In this document: one piece after another, positions 17,577 to 26,172 of the stretch
Layout of the letters: each line of letters starts with the position of its first letter
Numbering within the stretch: the first letter of the stretch is position 1
Origin: DGNJ01 sp002388905
Lineage (GTDB): Bacteria > Pseudomonadota > Gammaproteobacteria > Pseudomonadales > Porticoccaceae
Reading direction: 5' to 3'
NCBI GenBank assembly: GCA_036843405.1
Contig: DAITSJ010000007.1
Span: 1 to 64,000, forward strand
Length of the DNA: 64,000 bases
The notes under the pieces: generated by a model
What the model saw: only the letters and a program-made list of their open reading frames with translations
The model's database searches: none
What the model was told of the DNA's origin: nothing
Made by a program: the position numbers and the translations under genes

Positions 17577-17628
17577 CGCGCACTCAAATAGATAGGGATC
17601 GCCATATGAGTGCCGGATTAATAGCACG
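17577..17628. repeat. Dispersed palindromic repeat, copy 1
   Basis: The arms GCACTCAAAT (17579-17589 region) and ATATGAGTGC (17604-17613) are inverted repeats around GATAGGGATC. A second copy sits at 63829-63880 with shared blocks CAAATAGA, AGGGAT, TGAGTGCCGG and TAG-AC. About two thirds of 50 aligned bases are identical by eye. It resembles a small intergenic REP-like element. Confidence 0.55.
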
Positions 17629-17782
17629 CTGCCACAAGTCTCTCCCCTAACTGCATATGGCTATCGTCCCGGCGGCCACGTATACTGGCGGGGCCGCCGG
17701 ACACGGTCGCGCGCTACGGCGCCGATAGCGGCATGCCGGGTAGCTGAACGACGGGAATGCCGGAAGGATAAAAGGGGCACCG

Positions 17783-19585
17783 ATGAGCTCCAAGGAAGAA
17801 CTTTATAAACTGTTGCTGGAGGTTTCTCCCTACGGCACCCTATTCTTCGCCTACGGGGTGTGCGTGGACTGCAATCCCCGGGCGCAGGATATTCTCGGTT
17901 GCGATAAACGTACCCTGCTGGGCACCTCCCTCGACGACACTCCCCCCGAGGAACCCGTTTCCCTGCACGCCTTCAAGGACTGCCTCAAAACCGCGCTGGC
18001 GGAGGACCGCGACCGGATCACCTGGCGCCTCAGGAACGGCAGCGGAGAAGAAGTGGTGGATCTCCATCTGCGTAAGGTGGGCCGCGACCAGGCCGACCTG
18101 GTGGTGACACTAATGGAGCAGTCGAGTCGACAGCCCGAGGAGCCAGGCGAAACCCCGGCGGATGCCCCGGATACAGCTCTCCGCGCGGAGCAGGCGGCGC
18201 CCGATGGCGACAGCATTATTGAAAAGCTCAGCCAGGGCAGGAGTTCGCCACGCCCTGTCACCCGCCCGCTGAACGATGAAAGGGCCGTTTACTACGATGG
18301 CCTGACCCGCTTGCCCAACCGTCTCCTGCTCACCGAGACCATCGGCGAGCACCTAAAGGAGCGGGCCGGTCGCGAGGTGTGCGCGGCCCTCTTGATGGTG
18401 GATATCGACCATTTCAAGGATATCAACGATTCCTGGGGCCATCAGGTGGGAGATCAGGTCATCCGCAAGCTGGCCACGGTGATCGGGCGCCTGGTGGGCG
18501 AGGGGTCTCTGGCGGCGCGGTTGGCCGGCGACGAATTCCTGCTCTTCGTGCCGGATATTGCCGACAATCCCGACGAGGCCGCCACCAACGCCCGGGCCCT
18601 GGCAGAGCAGGTCAAGGACCTTATTTCCCATCCGGTATTTCACGAGGGTCACGAATTCATTCTTACCGCCAGTGTCGGCATCGCGCTGATCACCGATACC
18701 GATGTGAGCGCCGAAAGGGCGCTCCAGTACGCCGATACCGCCATGTACGAGGCCAAGCGCAAGGGCCGCAACGGCATCGCCTTCTTCGATCCGGGCATTG
18801 CCCAGAAGGCCCAGCGCCAGGTCGGCCTCAACACAAAGCTGCGCAAGGCCGTCGACAACCAGGAATTTGCCCTCTACGTCCAGCCCAAAATTTGTATCAA
18901 TACCGGCCGGTTGATGGGTGGCGAGGCACTTTTGCGCTGGGTGAATTCGGACCGCATTACCAATATGCCATCGGAGTTTATTCCCCTGCTCGAGTCCTCG
19001 GGCCTGATCGTCAACGTCGGTCACTGGGTCATTCGCACCGCCTGCGAATATATCCGCAATTTCCTGGACGCGGGACTCTGGGCCGACCATATGCGCATGG
19101 GCATCAATATCAGTCCGCGCCAGTTCAAGGACCCCCAGCTGCTGGAAGTCATCGAGCACAGTCTCAAGAGCTACGAGATAGATCCCCATTACCTGGATTT
19201 CGAAGTTACCGAGAACCTGGTCATCGAGGATGTGGAGGACGCCATCCGCAAGATGAAGACCATCAAGAACCTGGGCGCCATGTTCTCCATCGACGACTTC
19301 GGCATCGGCTATTCCTCGATGATCTACCTGAAACGCCTGCCTTTCGATCAACTCAAGATCGACCGGGAGTTTATCCGTCATCTTCACAGCGACAGCGACA
19401 GCCGGGGGGTGGTGGAGGCGATCATCGCCGTTTCCCGCCAGTACGGCCTCAACGTAACCGCCGAAGGCGTCGAGGACGACAAGAGCCTGGATGTCCTGCG
19501 GCTGGTGGGGTGTGATCACTACCAGGGCGCCTACTACAGCATGCCGGTGCCCGTGGACCGCTTCCGGCGCATGTTGGCGGCCTGA
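17783..19585 (+). CDS. PAS-like/GGDEF/EAL cyclic-di-GMP enzyme
   Basis: This 600-residue cytosolic protein has a PAS-like sensor at about 8-112, a Pro/Glu-rich linker (115-165), a GGDEF domain (170-335) and an EAL domain (345-598). The GGDEF motif is degenerate at its first residue (AGDEF, 248-252) and lacks an RxxD inhibitory site. The EAL half keeps the catalytic set: EAL at 381-383, Asn in GINISPRQF, Glu in VTENL, DD at 504-505 in IDDFGIGYSS, Lys525 in LKID, and EGVED. It is therefore probably a c-di-GMP phosphodiesterase with a possibly regulatory GGDEF. No membrane segment is seen. Confidence 0.9.
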   Translation: MSSKEELYKLLLEVSPYGTLFFAYGVCVDCNPRAQDILGCDKRTLLGTSLDDTPPEEPVSLHAFKDCLKTALAEDRDRITWRLRNGSGEEVVDLHLRKVGRDQADLVVTLMEQSSRQPEEPGETPADAPDTALRAEQAAPDGDSIIEKLSQGRSSPRPVTRPLNDERAVYYDGLTRLPNRLLLTETIGEHLKERAGREVCAALLMVDIDHFKDINDSWGHQVGDQVIRKLATVIGRLVGEGSLAARLAGDEFLLFVPDIADNPDEAATNARALAEQVKDLISHPVFHEGHEFILTASVGIALITDTDVSAERALQYADTAMYEAKRKGRNGIAFFDPGIAQKAQRQVGLNTKLRKAVDNQEFALYVQPKICINTGRLMGGEALLRWVNSDRITNMPSEFIPLLESSGLIVNVGHWVIRTACEYIRNFLDAGLWADHMRMGINISPRQFKDPQLLEVIEHSLKSYEIDPHYLDFEVTENLVIEDVEDAIRKMKTIKNLGAMFSIDDFGIGYSSMIYLKRLPFDQLKIDREFIRHLHSDSDSRGVVEAIIAVSRQYGLNVTAEGVEDDKSLDVLRLVGCDHYQGAYYSMPVPVDRFRRMLAA

Positions 19586-19713
19586 TCCGGTTTTTGATTC
19601 TCCGTGCGCTGTTCCTTGTAAGTCTCTGTTTACAAGCGTAAAATCTAGCCCCTTTTCATGACGGTAGCTCCTGGCAAGTGGAGCCCGATATTTATCGCGG
19701 AGAACTGACAATT

Positions 19714-20139
19714 ATGGCGACTGAACGCACGCTTTCCATCATCAAGCCGGATGCCGTGGCAAAAAACGTGATTGGCGAGATAATCAGCCGGTTTGAGAAA
19801 GCCGGTCTCCGGGTTGCCGGTGCGAAAATGCTGCACCTTTCCCGGGAGCAGGCCGAAGGTTTTTACGCCGAGCACCGGGAGCGGCCGTTTTTCAAGGCAC
19901 TGGTGGGTTTCATGACCTCCGGTCCGGTGCTGGTCCAGGTCCTGGCGGGCGACGACGCCATCGCCGTCAACCGCGACCTGATGGGCGCGACCAACCCCCA
20001 GGATGCGGCGGCGGGCACCATCCGCGCCGATTTTGCCGAGACCATCGATGCCAATGCCGTGCACGGTTCCGATTCCGCTGCCTCGGCGGAGCGCGAGGTG
20101 GCCTATTTCTTCGAGGACAGTGAGATTTTTTCCCGTTAA
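19714..20139 (+). CDS. ndk: Nucleoside diphosphate kinase
   Basis: Balances nucleoside triphosphate pools through a phosphohistidine. The 141-residue product starts MATERTLSIIKPDAVAKNVIG. It carries the active-site NAVHGSDS motif with the catalytic His near residue 117, plus LMGATNPQDAAAGTIR. The upstream in-frame extension was dropped. It begins the ndk-rlmN-pilF-rodZ-ispG-hisS run, all on the plus strand. Confidence 0.98.
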   Translation: MATERTLSIIKPDAVAKNVIGEIISRFEKAGLRVAGAKMLHLSREQAEGFYAEHRERPFFKALVGFMTSGPVLVQVLAGDDAIAVNRDLMGATNPQDAAAGTIRADFAETIDANAVHGSDSAASAEREVAYFFEDSEIFSR

Positions 20140-20193
20140 CGGATATCGGGACTATTTCACCAGCCCCGCAACCGGGTACGCCCCAGAGCAGCC

Positions 20194-21399
20194 ATGACGT
20201 CCACAGCACCCAAAAGCGACAACCAGTCCCCGGCGGGAGAGGGGTCCGGGGTCCCGCCTCCCGGGGCCAGGACCAACCTGCTGGGATTGTCGGCGGCGAA
20301 AATGGCCGAATTTTTTGCCGGCCTGGGCGAAAAGCCTTTCCGCGTCAACCAGGTGATGAAGTGGATTCACCAGCGCGGGGTCACGGATTTCGACGACATG
20401 ACCGACCTGTCGAAATCCCTTCGTGAACGTCTAAAGGCGGTTGCCGAGATTCGTCCGCCGGAGCTGGTCAGTCAGCACGATTCCTCGGACGGTACACGCA
20501 AGTGGCTGGTGCGCACGGATGGCGGCGAATGCGTGGAGATGGTGCTGATTCCCGAAAGCGGGCGCGGCACGCTGTGTGTTTCCTCGCAAATCGGCTGTTC
20601 GCTCGATTGCAGTTTCTGTGCCACCGGAAAACAGGGCTTCAGCCGGGACCTCAGCGCCGCGGAAATCATCGGCCAGGTGTGGATTGCCCTGGACTCCTTT
20701 CAGGCTTTTGGTCCGCGGCCGGACCGCCCCGTTACCAACGTGGTGATGATGGGCATGGGCGAACCGCTGCTCAATTTTGACAATGTCGTCGACGCCATGA
20801 ACCTGATGATGCACGACTGTGCCTATGGGCTGTCGAAGCGCCGGGTTACCCTGAGCACCTCCGGTGTCGTGCCCGAGCTGGATCGGCTGGGGGAGGTTAC
20901 CGATGTGTCCCTGGCGATTTCCCTGCACGCGCCCAACGATGAGTTGCGCAACGAACTGGTGCCCATCAACCGCAAATATCCGATTGCAAGCCTGATCCGG
21001 TCGGCGCGGGGCTATCTCGACAAATTGCCGGACACTCACCGCAAGGTGACCGTGGAGTACACCCTCATGGATCGGGTCAACGATCGCCCCGAACATGCCC
21101 GGCAACTGGTGGAAGTGCTGCGCGAACTGCCCTGCAAGATCAACCTTATTCCCTTCAACCCCTTTCCCAACTCCGGCTATCGCCGGGTTTCCAACAATTC
21201 CTTGAACCGTTTCCGGGATATCTTGTCTGAAGCTGGATACACTGTCACCGTTCGCACCACCCGGGGCGACGATATTGCCGCCGCTTGCGGTCAGCTGGCC
21301 GGGCAGTTCAACGACAGGACACGTCGCAAGGCCCGATATCAGCAGCGTTACCGACAACGTGACGAGCAGGCGCTGGATATTGTGGAATTGAGGGATTAG
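20194..21399 (+). CDS. rlmN: Dual-specificity 23S rRNA/tRNA adenine-C2 methyltransferase RlmN
   Basis: Radical-SAM enzyme that methylates A2503 of 23S rRNA and A37 of some tRNAs. The 401-residue product has the cluster motif CSLDCSFC (CxxxCxxC) within GCSLDCSFCATGKQGFSRD, then GMGEPLLNFDNVVDAM and ISLHAPNDELRNELVPINRKY. The first 25 residues are a variable Ser/Pro/Gly-rich extension before TNLLGLSAAKMAEFF, where conserved RlmN sequence begins. Confidence 0.97.
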   Translation: MTSTAPKSDNQSPAGEGSGVPPPGARTNLLGLSAAKMAEFFAGLGEKPFRVNQVMKWIHQRGVTDFDDMTDLSKSLRERLKAVAEIRPPELVSQHDSSDGTRKWLVRTDGGECVEMVLIPESGRGTLCVSSQIGCSLDCSFCATGKQGFSRDLSAAEIIGQVWIALDSFQAFGPRPDRPVTNVVMMGMGEPLLNFDNVVDAMNLMMHDCAYGLSKRRVTLSTSGVVPELDRLGEVTDVSLAISLHAPNDELRNELVPINRKYPIASLIRSARGYLDKLPDTHRKVTVEYTLMDRVNDRPEHARQLVEVLRELPCKINLIPFNPFPNSGYRRVSNNSLNRFRDILSEAGYTVTVRTTRGDDIAAACGQLAGQFNDRTRRKARYQQRYRQRDEQALDIVELRD

Positions 21400-21404
21400 T
21401 GACC

Positions 21405-22205
21405 ATGAGTCGAAACAGAGAGAAGACCGTCCCCATGCGGACGCTGCTGGCGGGGGCGACCCTGGTGGCCATACTCTCTGTTGCCGGCTGTGTCAGCCAG
21501 GGTCCCGCGCGCCAGCAATCGGCGATGGACCAGGCCCTCCAGGATCATATCCAGCTGGGCTTTGGCTATCTGGGCGAGGGCAACCGGGAGGCGGCGCGCT
21601 TCCATTTGCGCAAGGCCCTGGAGATCGACAAGAATTCTCCCGGCGCCCACAATGGCATGGCGCTTCTCTACCAGATGCAACTGGAAAACGAACTGGCCGA
21701 GAAGCACTACCGCAAGGCCATTGCCCTGGACAAGGGATTTTCCAGCGCCCGCAATAATTTCGGTGTCTTTCTGTTCCAGCAGCAACGTTTCGAGGAAGCC
21801 TACGAGCAGTTCGCCGCCGCCGCCGCGGATACCGGCTATAACCTGCGCGCTCAGGCGTATCTCAGCCAGGGGATCGTGGCGCGCCGCCTGGACCGGCCGG
21901 ATGAAGCCGTCCAGGCCTGGCGCAAGGCCGTCGCCCTGGATCCCAATCTTGCCGGTGCCTACCTGGAACTGGCCAGGTTTTACTTCGACAACGGCGACTA
22001 TCCGCGCTCCCGGGAAATGCTCCAGAAATATGATCGCCTGGGAAAGCCCCAGCCACAGAGCCTCTGGCTGGCAGTCCGGCTCGAGCATCGATTCGGTAAC
22101 CGGGACGCCATGGCCAGCAAGGGGCTGGCGCTTGAGAAACTCTTCCCCTATTCCAAAGAAAATCTGGAATACCAAAAGTGGCTGAAGAATGACCGAAGCA
22201 AATAG
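21405..22205 (+). CDS. pilF: Type IV pilus biogenesis lipoprotein PilF/PilW (TPR)
   Basis: Outer-membrane pilotin that helps PilQ secretin assembly. The 266-residue product has a lipoprotein signal peptide ending VAGC (Cys near residue 27), then about six TPR units. These include HLRKALEIDKNSPGAHNGMALLY and HYRKAIALDKGFSSARNNFG, and the FGVFLFQQQRFEEAYEQF repeat typical of PilF. The start is the ATG at 21405; a GTG six bases earlier and an in-frame ATG at 21435 are alternatives. It begins 5 bases after rlmN and overlaps rodZ by 17 bases. Confidence 0.92.
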   Translation: MSRNREKTVPMRTLLAGATLVAILSVAGCVSQGPARQQSAMDQALQDHIQLGFGYLGEGNREAARFHLRKALEIDKNSPGAHNGMALLYQMQLENELAEKHYRKAIALDKGFSSARNNFGVFLFQQQRFEEAYEQFAAAAADTGYNLRAQAYLSQGIVARRLDRPDEAVQAWRKAVALDPNLAGAYLELARFYFDNGDYPRSREMLQKYDRLGKPQPQSLWLAVRLEHRFGNRDAMASKGLALEKLFPYSKENLEYQKWLKNDRSK

Positions 22206-23067
22206 CAACATCGCACGGGACGCTGAAAAGGATAACTGGCAGACGCCGGGCATCCTGCTGCGCCGGGCCCGTCGCGACAGCGGTCTCGCCGAGGAGGATA
22301 TTGTCGAGCAGCTGGGCCTGACCCTGCGCGCTGTCCGGGCACTGGAAGCGGACGATTACGAGAAGCTGCCCGGGCCGGTATACATCAAGGGCTATATCCG
22401 CCGTTACTGCGACCTTGTCCAGCTTCGCGCCAGGCCGGTCCTGTCCTGTTTTGAATCCCACTACCGGGAAGAAGTCGGGGAGTCCGAACCCGGCGACCAG
22501 GAGTCCCCGCAGGACAGGCATACGCCCGCTCTCAAGCTGGAATCGTACCGGCCCGGCGCCGCCAAGCTCACTCTCGGGGCCGCGCTGGTGGTTCTGGTCG
22601 CGGCCCTGGTAGTGGTCTGGGTCGCCTTTGCCGGGGAGGATACACGGACACCGGTGCCGGTGAGTGCCGTCGGGCACGAGGCGCAACTGGCCGCTGTCTC
22701 AAAAGACCTGGCGGCTGTTTCACAGGAGAGGACGCCGCCATCGGCGAAAAGCGGGACGGGGCAGCCGGCAGTCGCTAGGCCGGACGCCCCGGCCGAAACC
22801 CGGACCGCCTCCGTCGAGCCGGCCCCGGATTCCCGTCTGGTACTGGCCTTTTCCGCGGACAGCTGGGTCGAGGTGGTCGATGCCAACGACCAGGTCCTGG
22901 TGGTGGACCTGAAACAGGCCGGCTCCACCCTGGCGCTGGAAGGACTGCCGCCCTTCCAGGTAATGGTCGGGTATGCGCCCGGTGTCCGCATTGAATACCG
23001 CGGGCAACCCGTTCAGGTGCGCCCCAATCCGCAATCCCAAGTGGCGACACTGACGATAGGACCATGA
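22189..23067 (+). CDS. rodZ: Cytoskeleton protein RodZ
   Basis: Links MreB to the cell-wall elongation machinery. The 292-residue product has an N-terminal HTH (about 19-85) with LLRRARRDSGLAEEDIVEQLGLT and PVYIKGYIRRYC. One membrane helix lies near 123-147 (TLGAALVVLVAALVVVWVAF). A Pro/Ala/Thr linker and a C-terminal DUF4115 beta domain (LAFSADSWVEVVDANDQVL) follow. It overlaps pilF by 17 bases and ispG by 4 bases, so translation is coupled. Confidence 0.94.
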   Translation: MTEANSNIARDAEKDNWQTPGILLRRARRDSGLAEEDIVEQLGLTLRAVRALEADDYEKLPGPVYIKGYIRRYCDLVQLRARPVLSCFESHYREEVGESEPGDQESPQDRHTPALKLESYRPGAAKLTLGAALVVLVAALVVVWVAFAGEDTRTPVPVSAVGHEAQLAAVSKDLAAVSQERTPPSAKSGTGQPAVARPDAPAETRTASVEPAPDSRLVLAFSADSWVEVVDANDQVLVVDLKQAGSTLALEGLPPFQVMVGYAPGVRIEYRGQPVQVRPNPQSQVATLTIGP

Positions 23068-24194
23068 CGACCAAGGATTCTCCCATTCGCCGCCGCCGCT
23101 CGCGGCAGATCATGGTGGGCAATGTGCCCGTGGGGGGCGATGCCCCCATTTCCGTGCAGAGCATGACCAATACCGAAACGACGGATGTCGAAGCCACCGT
23201 GGCCCAGATCCGGCGCATTGCCGACGCGGGCGCCGACATGGTGCGGGTTTCGGTGCCGACCATGGACGCGGCCGAGGCATTCGGCGCCATCCGTCGCCGG
23301 GTCGACCTGCCCCTGGTGGCCGATATCCATTTCGATTACAAGATTGCCCTGCGGGTCGCCGACCTGGGCGTCGATTGCCTGCGCATCAATCCGGGCAATA
23401 TCGGCAAGGAAGAGCGTGTCCGGGCCGTGGTGGAAAAGGCCCGCGACAACAATATTCCCATTCGCATCGGCGTCAATGCCGGCTCACTGGAAAAGAGCCT
23501 GCAGCGCAAGTACGGCGAGCCGACACCCGAGGCCCTGGTGGAATCCGCCCTGCGCCATGTGGAGATCCTCGACCGGCTGGATTTCCACAACTTCAAGTTG
23601 AGCCTCAAGGCCTCGGACGTGTTCATGGCGGTGGACGCCTATCGCCTGATCGCCGGCCAGATCGACAACCCCCTGCACCTGGGTATCACCGAGGCGGGCG
23701 GTTTGCGTTCCGGCACCGTCAAGTCCGCCGTGGGCCTGGGGGCCCTGCTTATGGACGGTATTGGCGACACCCTGCGTATTTCCCTGGCCGCTGATCCGGT
23801 GGAGGAAGTCCGCGTGGGCTGGGACCTGCTCAAGAGTCTCAGGCTGCGCAGCAAGGGCATCAACTTCATTGCCTGTCCCAGCTGCTCCCGCCAGAATTTT
23901 GACGTGATCGGCACCATCAACGCCCTGGAAGAGCGCCTGGAAGACGTGGATGTGCCCATGGATGTCTCCATCATCGGCTGCATCGTCAATGGGCCGGGAG
24001 AAGCCAAGGTATCCGACATGGGCCTTACCGGCGGCAGTCCCAGGAACCTGCTCTATATCGATGGCAAGCCCAACCGCAAGCTAGACCAGGGCAACCTGGT
24101 CGATGAACTGGAGAGCCTGATCCGTGCCCGTGCCAAAGAGAAAGCGGCAGAGCAGGAGCAGCTGATCGCCCGGTCCCAAGGAAACAGCGAATAA
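23064..24194 (+). CDS. ispG: 4-hydroxy-3-methylbut-2-enyl diphosphate synthase IspG
   Basis: [4Fe-4S] enzyme of the MEP isoprenoid pathway. The 376-residue product starts MTTKDSPIRRRRSRQIMVGNV. It carries VQSMTNTETTDV, GVNAGSLEKSL, and the cluster ligands Cys-x2-Cys in CPSCSRQNFD plus the later GCIVNGPGEA. The terminal 20 residues are a Glu/Gln/Ala-rich tail. It needs clusters made by the Fe-S pathway whose operon lies 6 kb upstream. Confidence 0.98.
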   Translation: MTTKDSPIRRRRSRQIMVGNVPVGGDAPISVQSMTNTETTDVEATVAQIRRIADAGADMVRVSVPTMDAAEAFGAIRRRVDLPLVADIHFDYKIALRVADLGVDCLRINPGNIGKEERVRAVVEKARDNNIPIRIGVNAGSLEKSLQRKYGEPTPEALVESALRHVEILDRLDFHNFKLSLKASDVFMAVDAYRLIAGQIDNPLHLGITEAGGLRSGTVKSAVGLGALLMDGIGDTLRISLAADPVEEVRVGWDLLKSLRLRSKGINFIACPSCSRQNFDVIGTINALEERLEDVDVPMDVSIIGCIVNGPGEAKVSDMGLTGGSPRNLLYIDGKPNRKLDQGNLVDELESLIRARAKEKAAEQEQLIARSQGNSE

Positions 24195-24197
24195 TCC

Positions 24198-25469
24198 ATG
24201 ATGAAAATCCGATCCATTCGGGGAATGAACGACCTCCTCCCCGATCAGTCCCCCCTATGGCAGTATCTCGAGGAAACCGTCCAGGGACTGCTTGCCCGCT
24301 ATGGCTACCGTGAAATCCGTTTTCCCGTGCTGGAACAGACCGAACTGTTCAAGCGCTCCATTGGCGAAGTCACCGATATCGTCGAGAAAGAGATGTATAC
24401 CTTCCTGGACCGCAACGGCGAAAGCCTTACCCTGCGTCCGGAAGGCACCGCCGGCTGTGTGCGCGCCTGCGAGCAGGGCGGTCTGCTGAACCAGGCCCAG
24501 CGCCTCTGGTATCGCGGCCCCATGTTCCGCTACGAGCGCCCCCAGAAGGGCCGGCTGCGCCAGTTCCACCAGTTCGGCGCAGAGGTTTTTGGGCTCGAAG
24601 GCCCGGACGTGGATGCGGAAATGCTGGTCATGACCCACCGCCTCTGGCAGGAGCTGGGCCTCGCCAGCCATGTCCATCTGGAGATCAATTCCCTGGGTAC
24701 CGCCGACGACAGGGCCCGTTACCGCGCCGCCCTGGTAAGCTGGCTCCGGGAGCGCAGCGACCGGCTTGACGAAGACAGCCGGCGGCGCCTGGACAGCAAC
24801 CCCCTGCGAATTCTCGACAGCAAGCACCCGGATACCCAGGCCCTGCTTGCCGACGCACCGCGTCTTTCCCAGCACCTGGGTGACGAATCCGTCGAACATT
24901 TCCGCCGGTTGCGGGCACTGCTGGACGCCGCCGGGGTCGATTATCAGGTCAACGAGCGCCTGGTGCGGGGGCTGGACTACTACGGCAAGACGGTATTCGA
25001 GTGGGTCACCGGTTCCCTGGGTGCCCAGGGAACGGTCTGTGCCGGGGGCCGCTATGACGGTCTCGTGGAACAACTGGGAGGGAAGCCGACGCCGGCCGTG
25101 GGTTTCGGCCTGGGTATCGAGCGATTGGTGCTCTTACTTGACGCCGCCCAAGCCGTCCCGGATAGTATCGCCCGGCAGGTGGATGCCTACCTGGTGGGTG
25201 TCGGCGATGTTCAGGCCGCCGTGTTCACCACGGCGGAACGGCTGCGCACCCTGTGCCCGGTCCTGCGCCTGCAGACTCACTGCGGTGGCGGCAGCTTCAA
25301 GAGCCAGATGAAGAAAGCCGACCGCAGCGCCGCCGCCCTGGCCCTGATCGTCGGCGAGGACGAGGCCGCCGCCGGTACCGTCACGGTGAAGGACCTGCGC
25401 GGTGAACGGCCCCAACAGACCCTGCCGGTGGACGAAGCCGCGGCATTAATCAATAACACAAACCCCTAA
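24198..25469 (+). CDS. hisS: Histidyl-tRNA synthetase
   Basis: Class II synthetase charging tRNA-His. The 423-residue product starts MMKIRSIRGMNDLLPDQSPLW. It has motif 2 MFRYERPQKGRLRQFHQFGAE and the histidine-binding LVRGLDYYGKTVFEWV, then GGRYDGLVEQLGG and motif 3 VGFGLGIERLVLLL. The C-terminal anticodon-binding domain follows. It begins 3 bases after ispG. Confidence 0.98.
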   Translation: MMKIRSIRGMNDLLPDQSPLWQYLEETVQGLLARYGYREIRFPVLEQTELFKRSIGEVTDIVEKEMYTFLDRNGESLTLRPEGTAGCVRACEQGGLLNQAQRLWYRGPMFRYERPQKGRLRQFHQFGAEVFGLEGPDVDAEMLVMTHRLWQELGLASHVHLEINSLGTADDRARYRAALVSWLRERSDRLDEDSRRRLDSNPLRILDSKHPDTQALLADAPRLSQHLGDESVEHFRRLRALLDAAGVDYQVNERLVRGLDYYGKTVFEWVTGSLGAQGTVCAGGRYDGLVEQLGGKPTPAVGFGLGIERLVLLLDAAQAVPDSIARQVDAYLVGVGDVQAAVFTTAERLRTLCPVLRLQTHCGGGSFKSQMKKADRSAAALALIVGEDEAAAGTVTVKDLRGERPQQTLPVDEAAALINNTNP

Positions 25470-25485
25470 AAAAACGGAGTGATTT

Positions 25486-26172
25486 GTGGCGACACATCTC
25501 GATGACGAGGAACAACTCGAGGCTATCAAACGCTGGTGGCGCCAGAACGGCGTGCAGATCGTCGCCGCCGTGGTGCTGGTGATCGGCGGCTGGTACGGAT
25601 GGCAGTTCTGGCAGGACAGGCAGGAACAGCGGGCCCAGGAAGCCTCCCTGATCTACGGCGAACTGGTTGGCGCCGTGGCGCAGATGGACGAGGAGCCCGA
25701 TGCCGAGAGCCTTGATCGCATTACCCATTACGCCAGCACCCTCAAGGAACTCGATAGCGACAGTCAGTATGCCCGTTACAGCGGCCTGATCCTGGCCCGG
25801 CTGGCGGTTCTTGAGGGGGACCTGGACGCCGCCGCCGGCGAACTGGAGGCAGTGCTGGAAAAAGCCGGCGATGATCCGCTCGGCCATATCGCCCGGTTGC
25901 GGCTGGCCCGCGTGGAAGCGGCCCGGGACAACGGCGACCGGGCGTTGGCGCTCCTTGATGTGGACAATCCGGGGGAATTTCGCGCGCTCTACGCCGAGGC
26001 GCGGGGCGATATCCTCGCCGGCCGCGGCGACACTGCGGCGGCCCGCGCGGCCTATGAGCTGGCCCTGCAAAACCTGCCGGCTTCCGACCGGGACGCCAGG
26101 CCTGTTCTGGAACTCAAGCTCAATCAACTGAAGCCCGACAATAACGCCGAAAGCGCCGATAAGGAGGCCTGA
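25486..26172 (+). CDS. yfgM: YfgM-like ancillary SecYEG translocon subunit
   Basis: Inner-membrane, periplasm-facing TPR protein that works with PpiD at the Sec translocon. The 228-residue product starts at a GTG after a GGAG. It has the cytosolic LDDEEQLEAIKRWWRQNG segment typical of YfgM. One membrane helix lies at about 22-40 (IVAAVVLVIGGWYGWQFW), and then TPR-like helices follow. It sits between hisS and bamB, the canonical location. Confidence 0.93.
   Translation: MATHLDDEEQLEAIKRWWRQNGVQIVAAVVLVIGGWYGWQFWQDRQEQRAQEASLIYGELVGAVAQMDEEPDAESLDRITHYASTLKELDSDSQYARYSGLILARLAVLEGDLDAAAGELEAVLEKAGDDPLGHIARLRLARVEAARDNGDRALALLDVDNPGEFRALYAEARGDILAGRGDTAAARAAYELALQNLPASDRDARPVLELKLNQLKPDNNAESADKEA

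Larger units (their letters stand above)
17479..17782. other. Non-coding region between iscA and the GGDEF/EAL gene
   Basis: This 304-base gap is where iscU/hscBA/fdx genes are absent. It holds the iscA hairpin, copy 1 of a dispersed palindromic repeat (17577-17628) and the ribosome-binding region of the next gene. No remnant of hscA or fdx is recognisable in any frame. Confidence 0.6.

Noticed and set aside
17479..17782. Degraded iscU, hscA or fdx remnant
   Set aside because: No frame in this gap shows a recognisable IscU, HscA or ferredoxin motif, so the genes are absent rather than visibly decayed.
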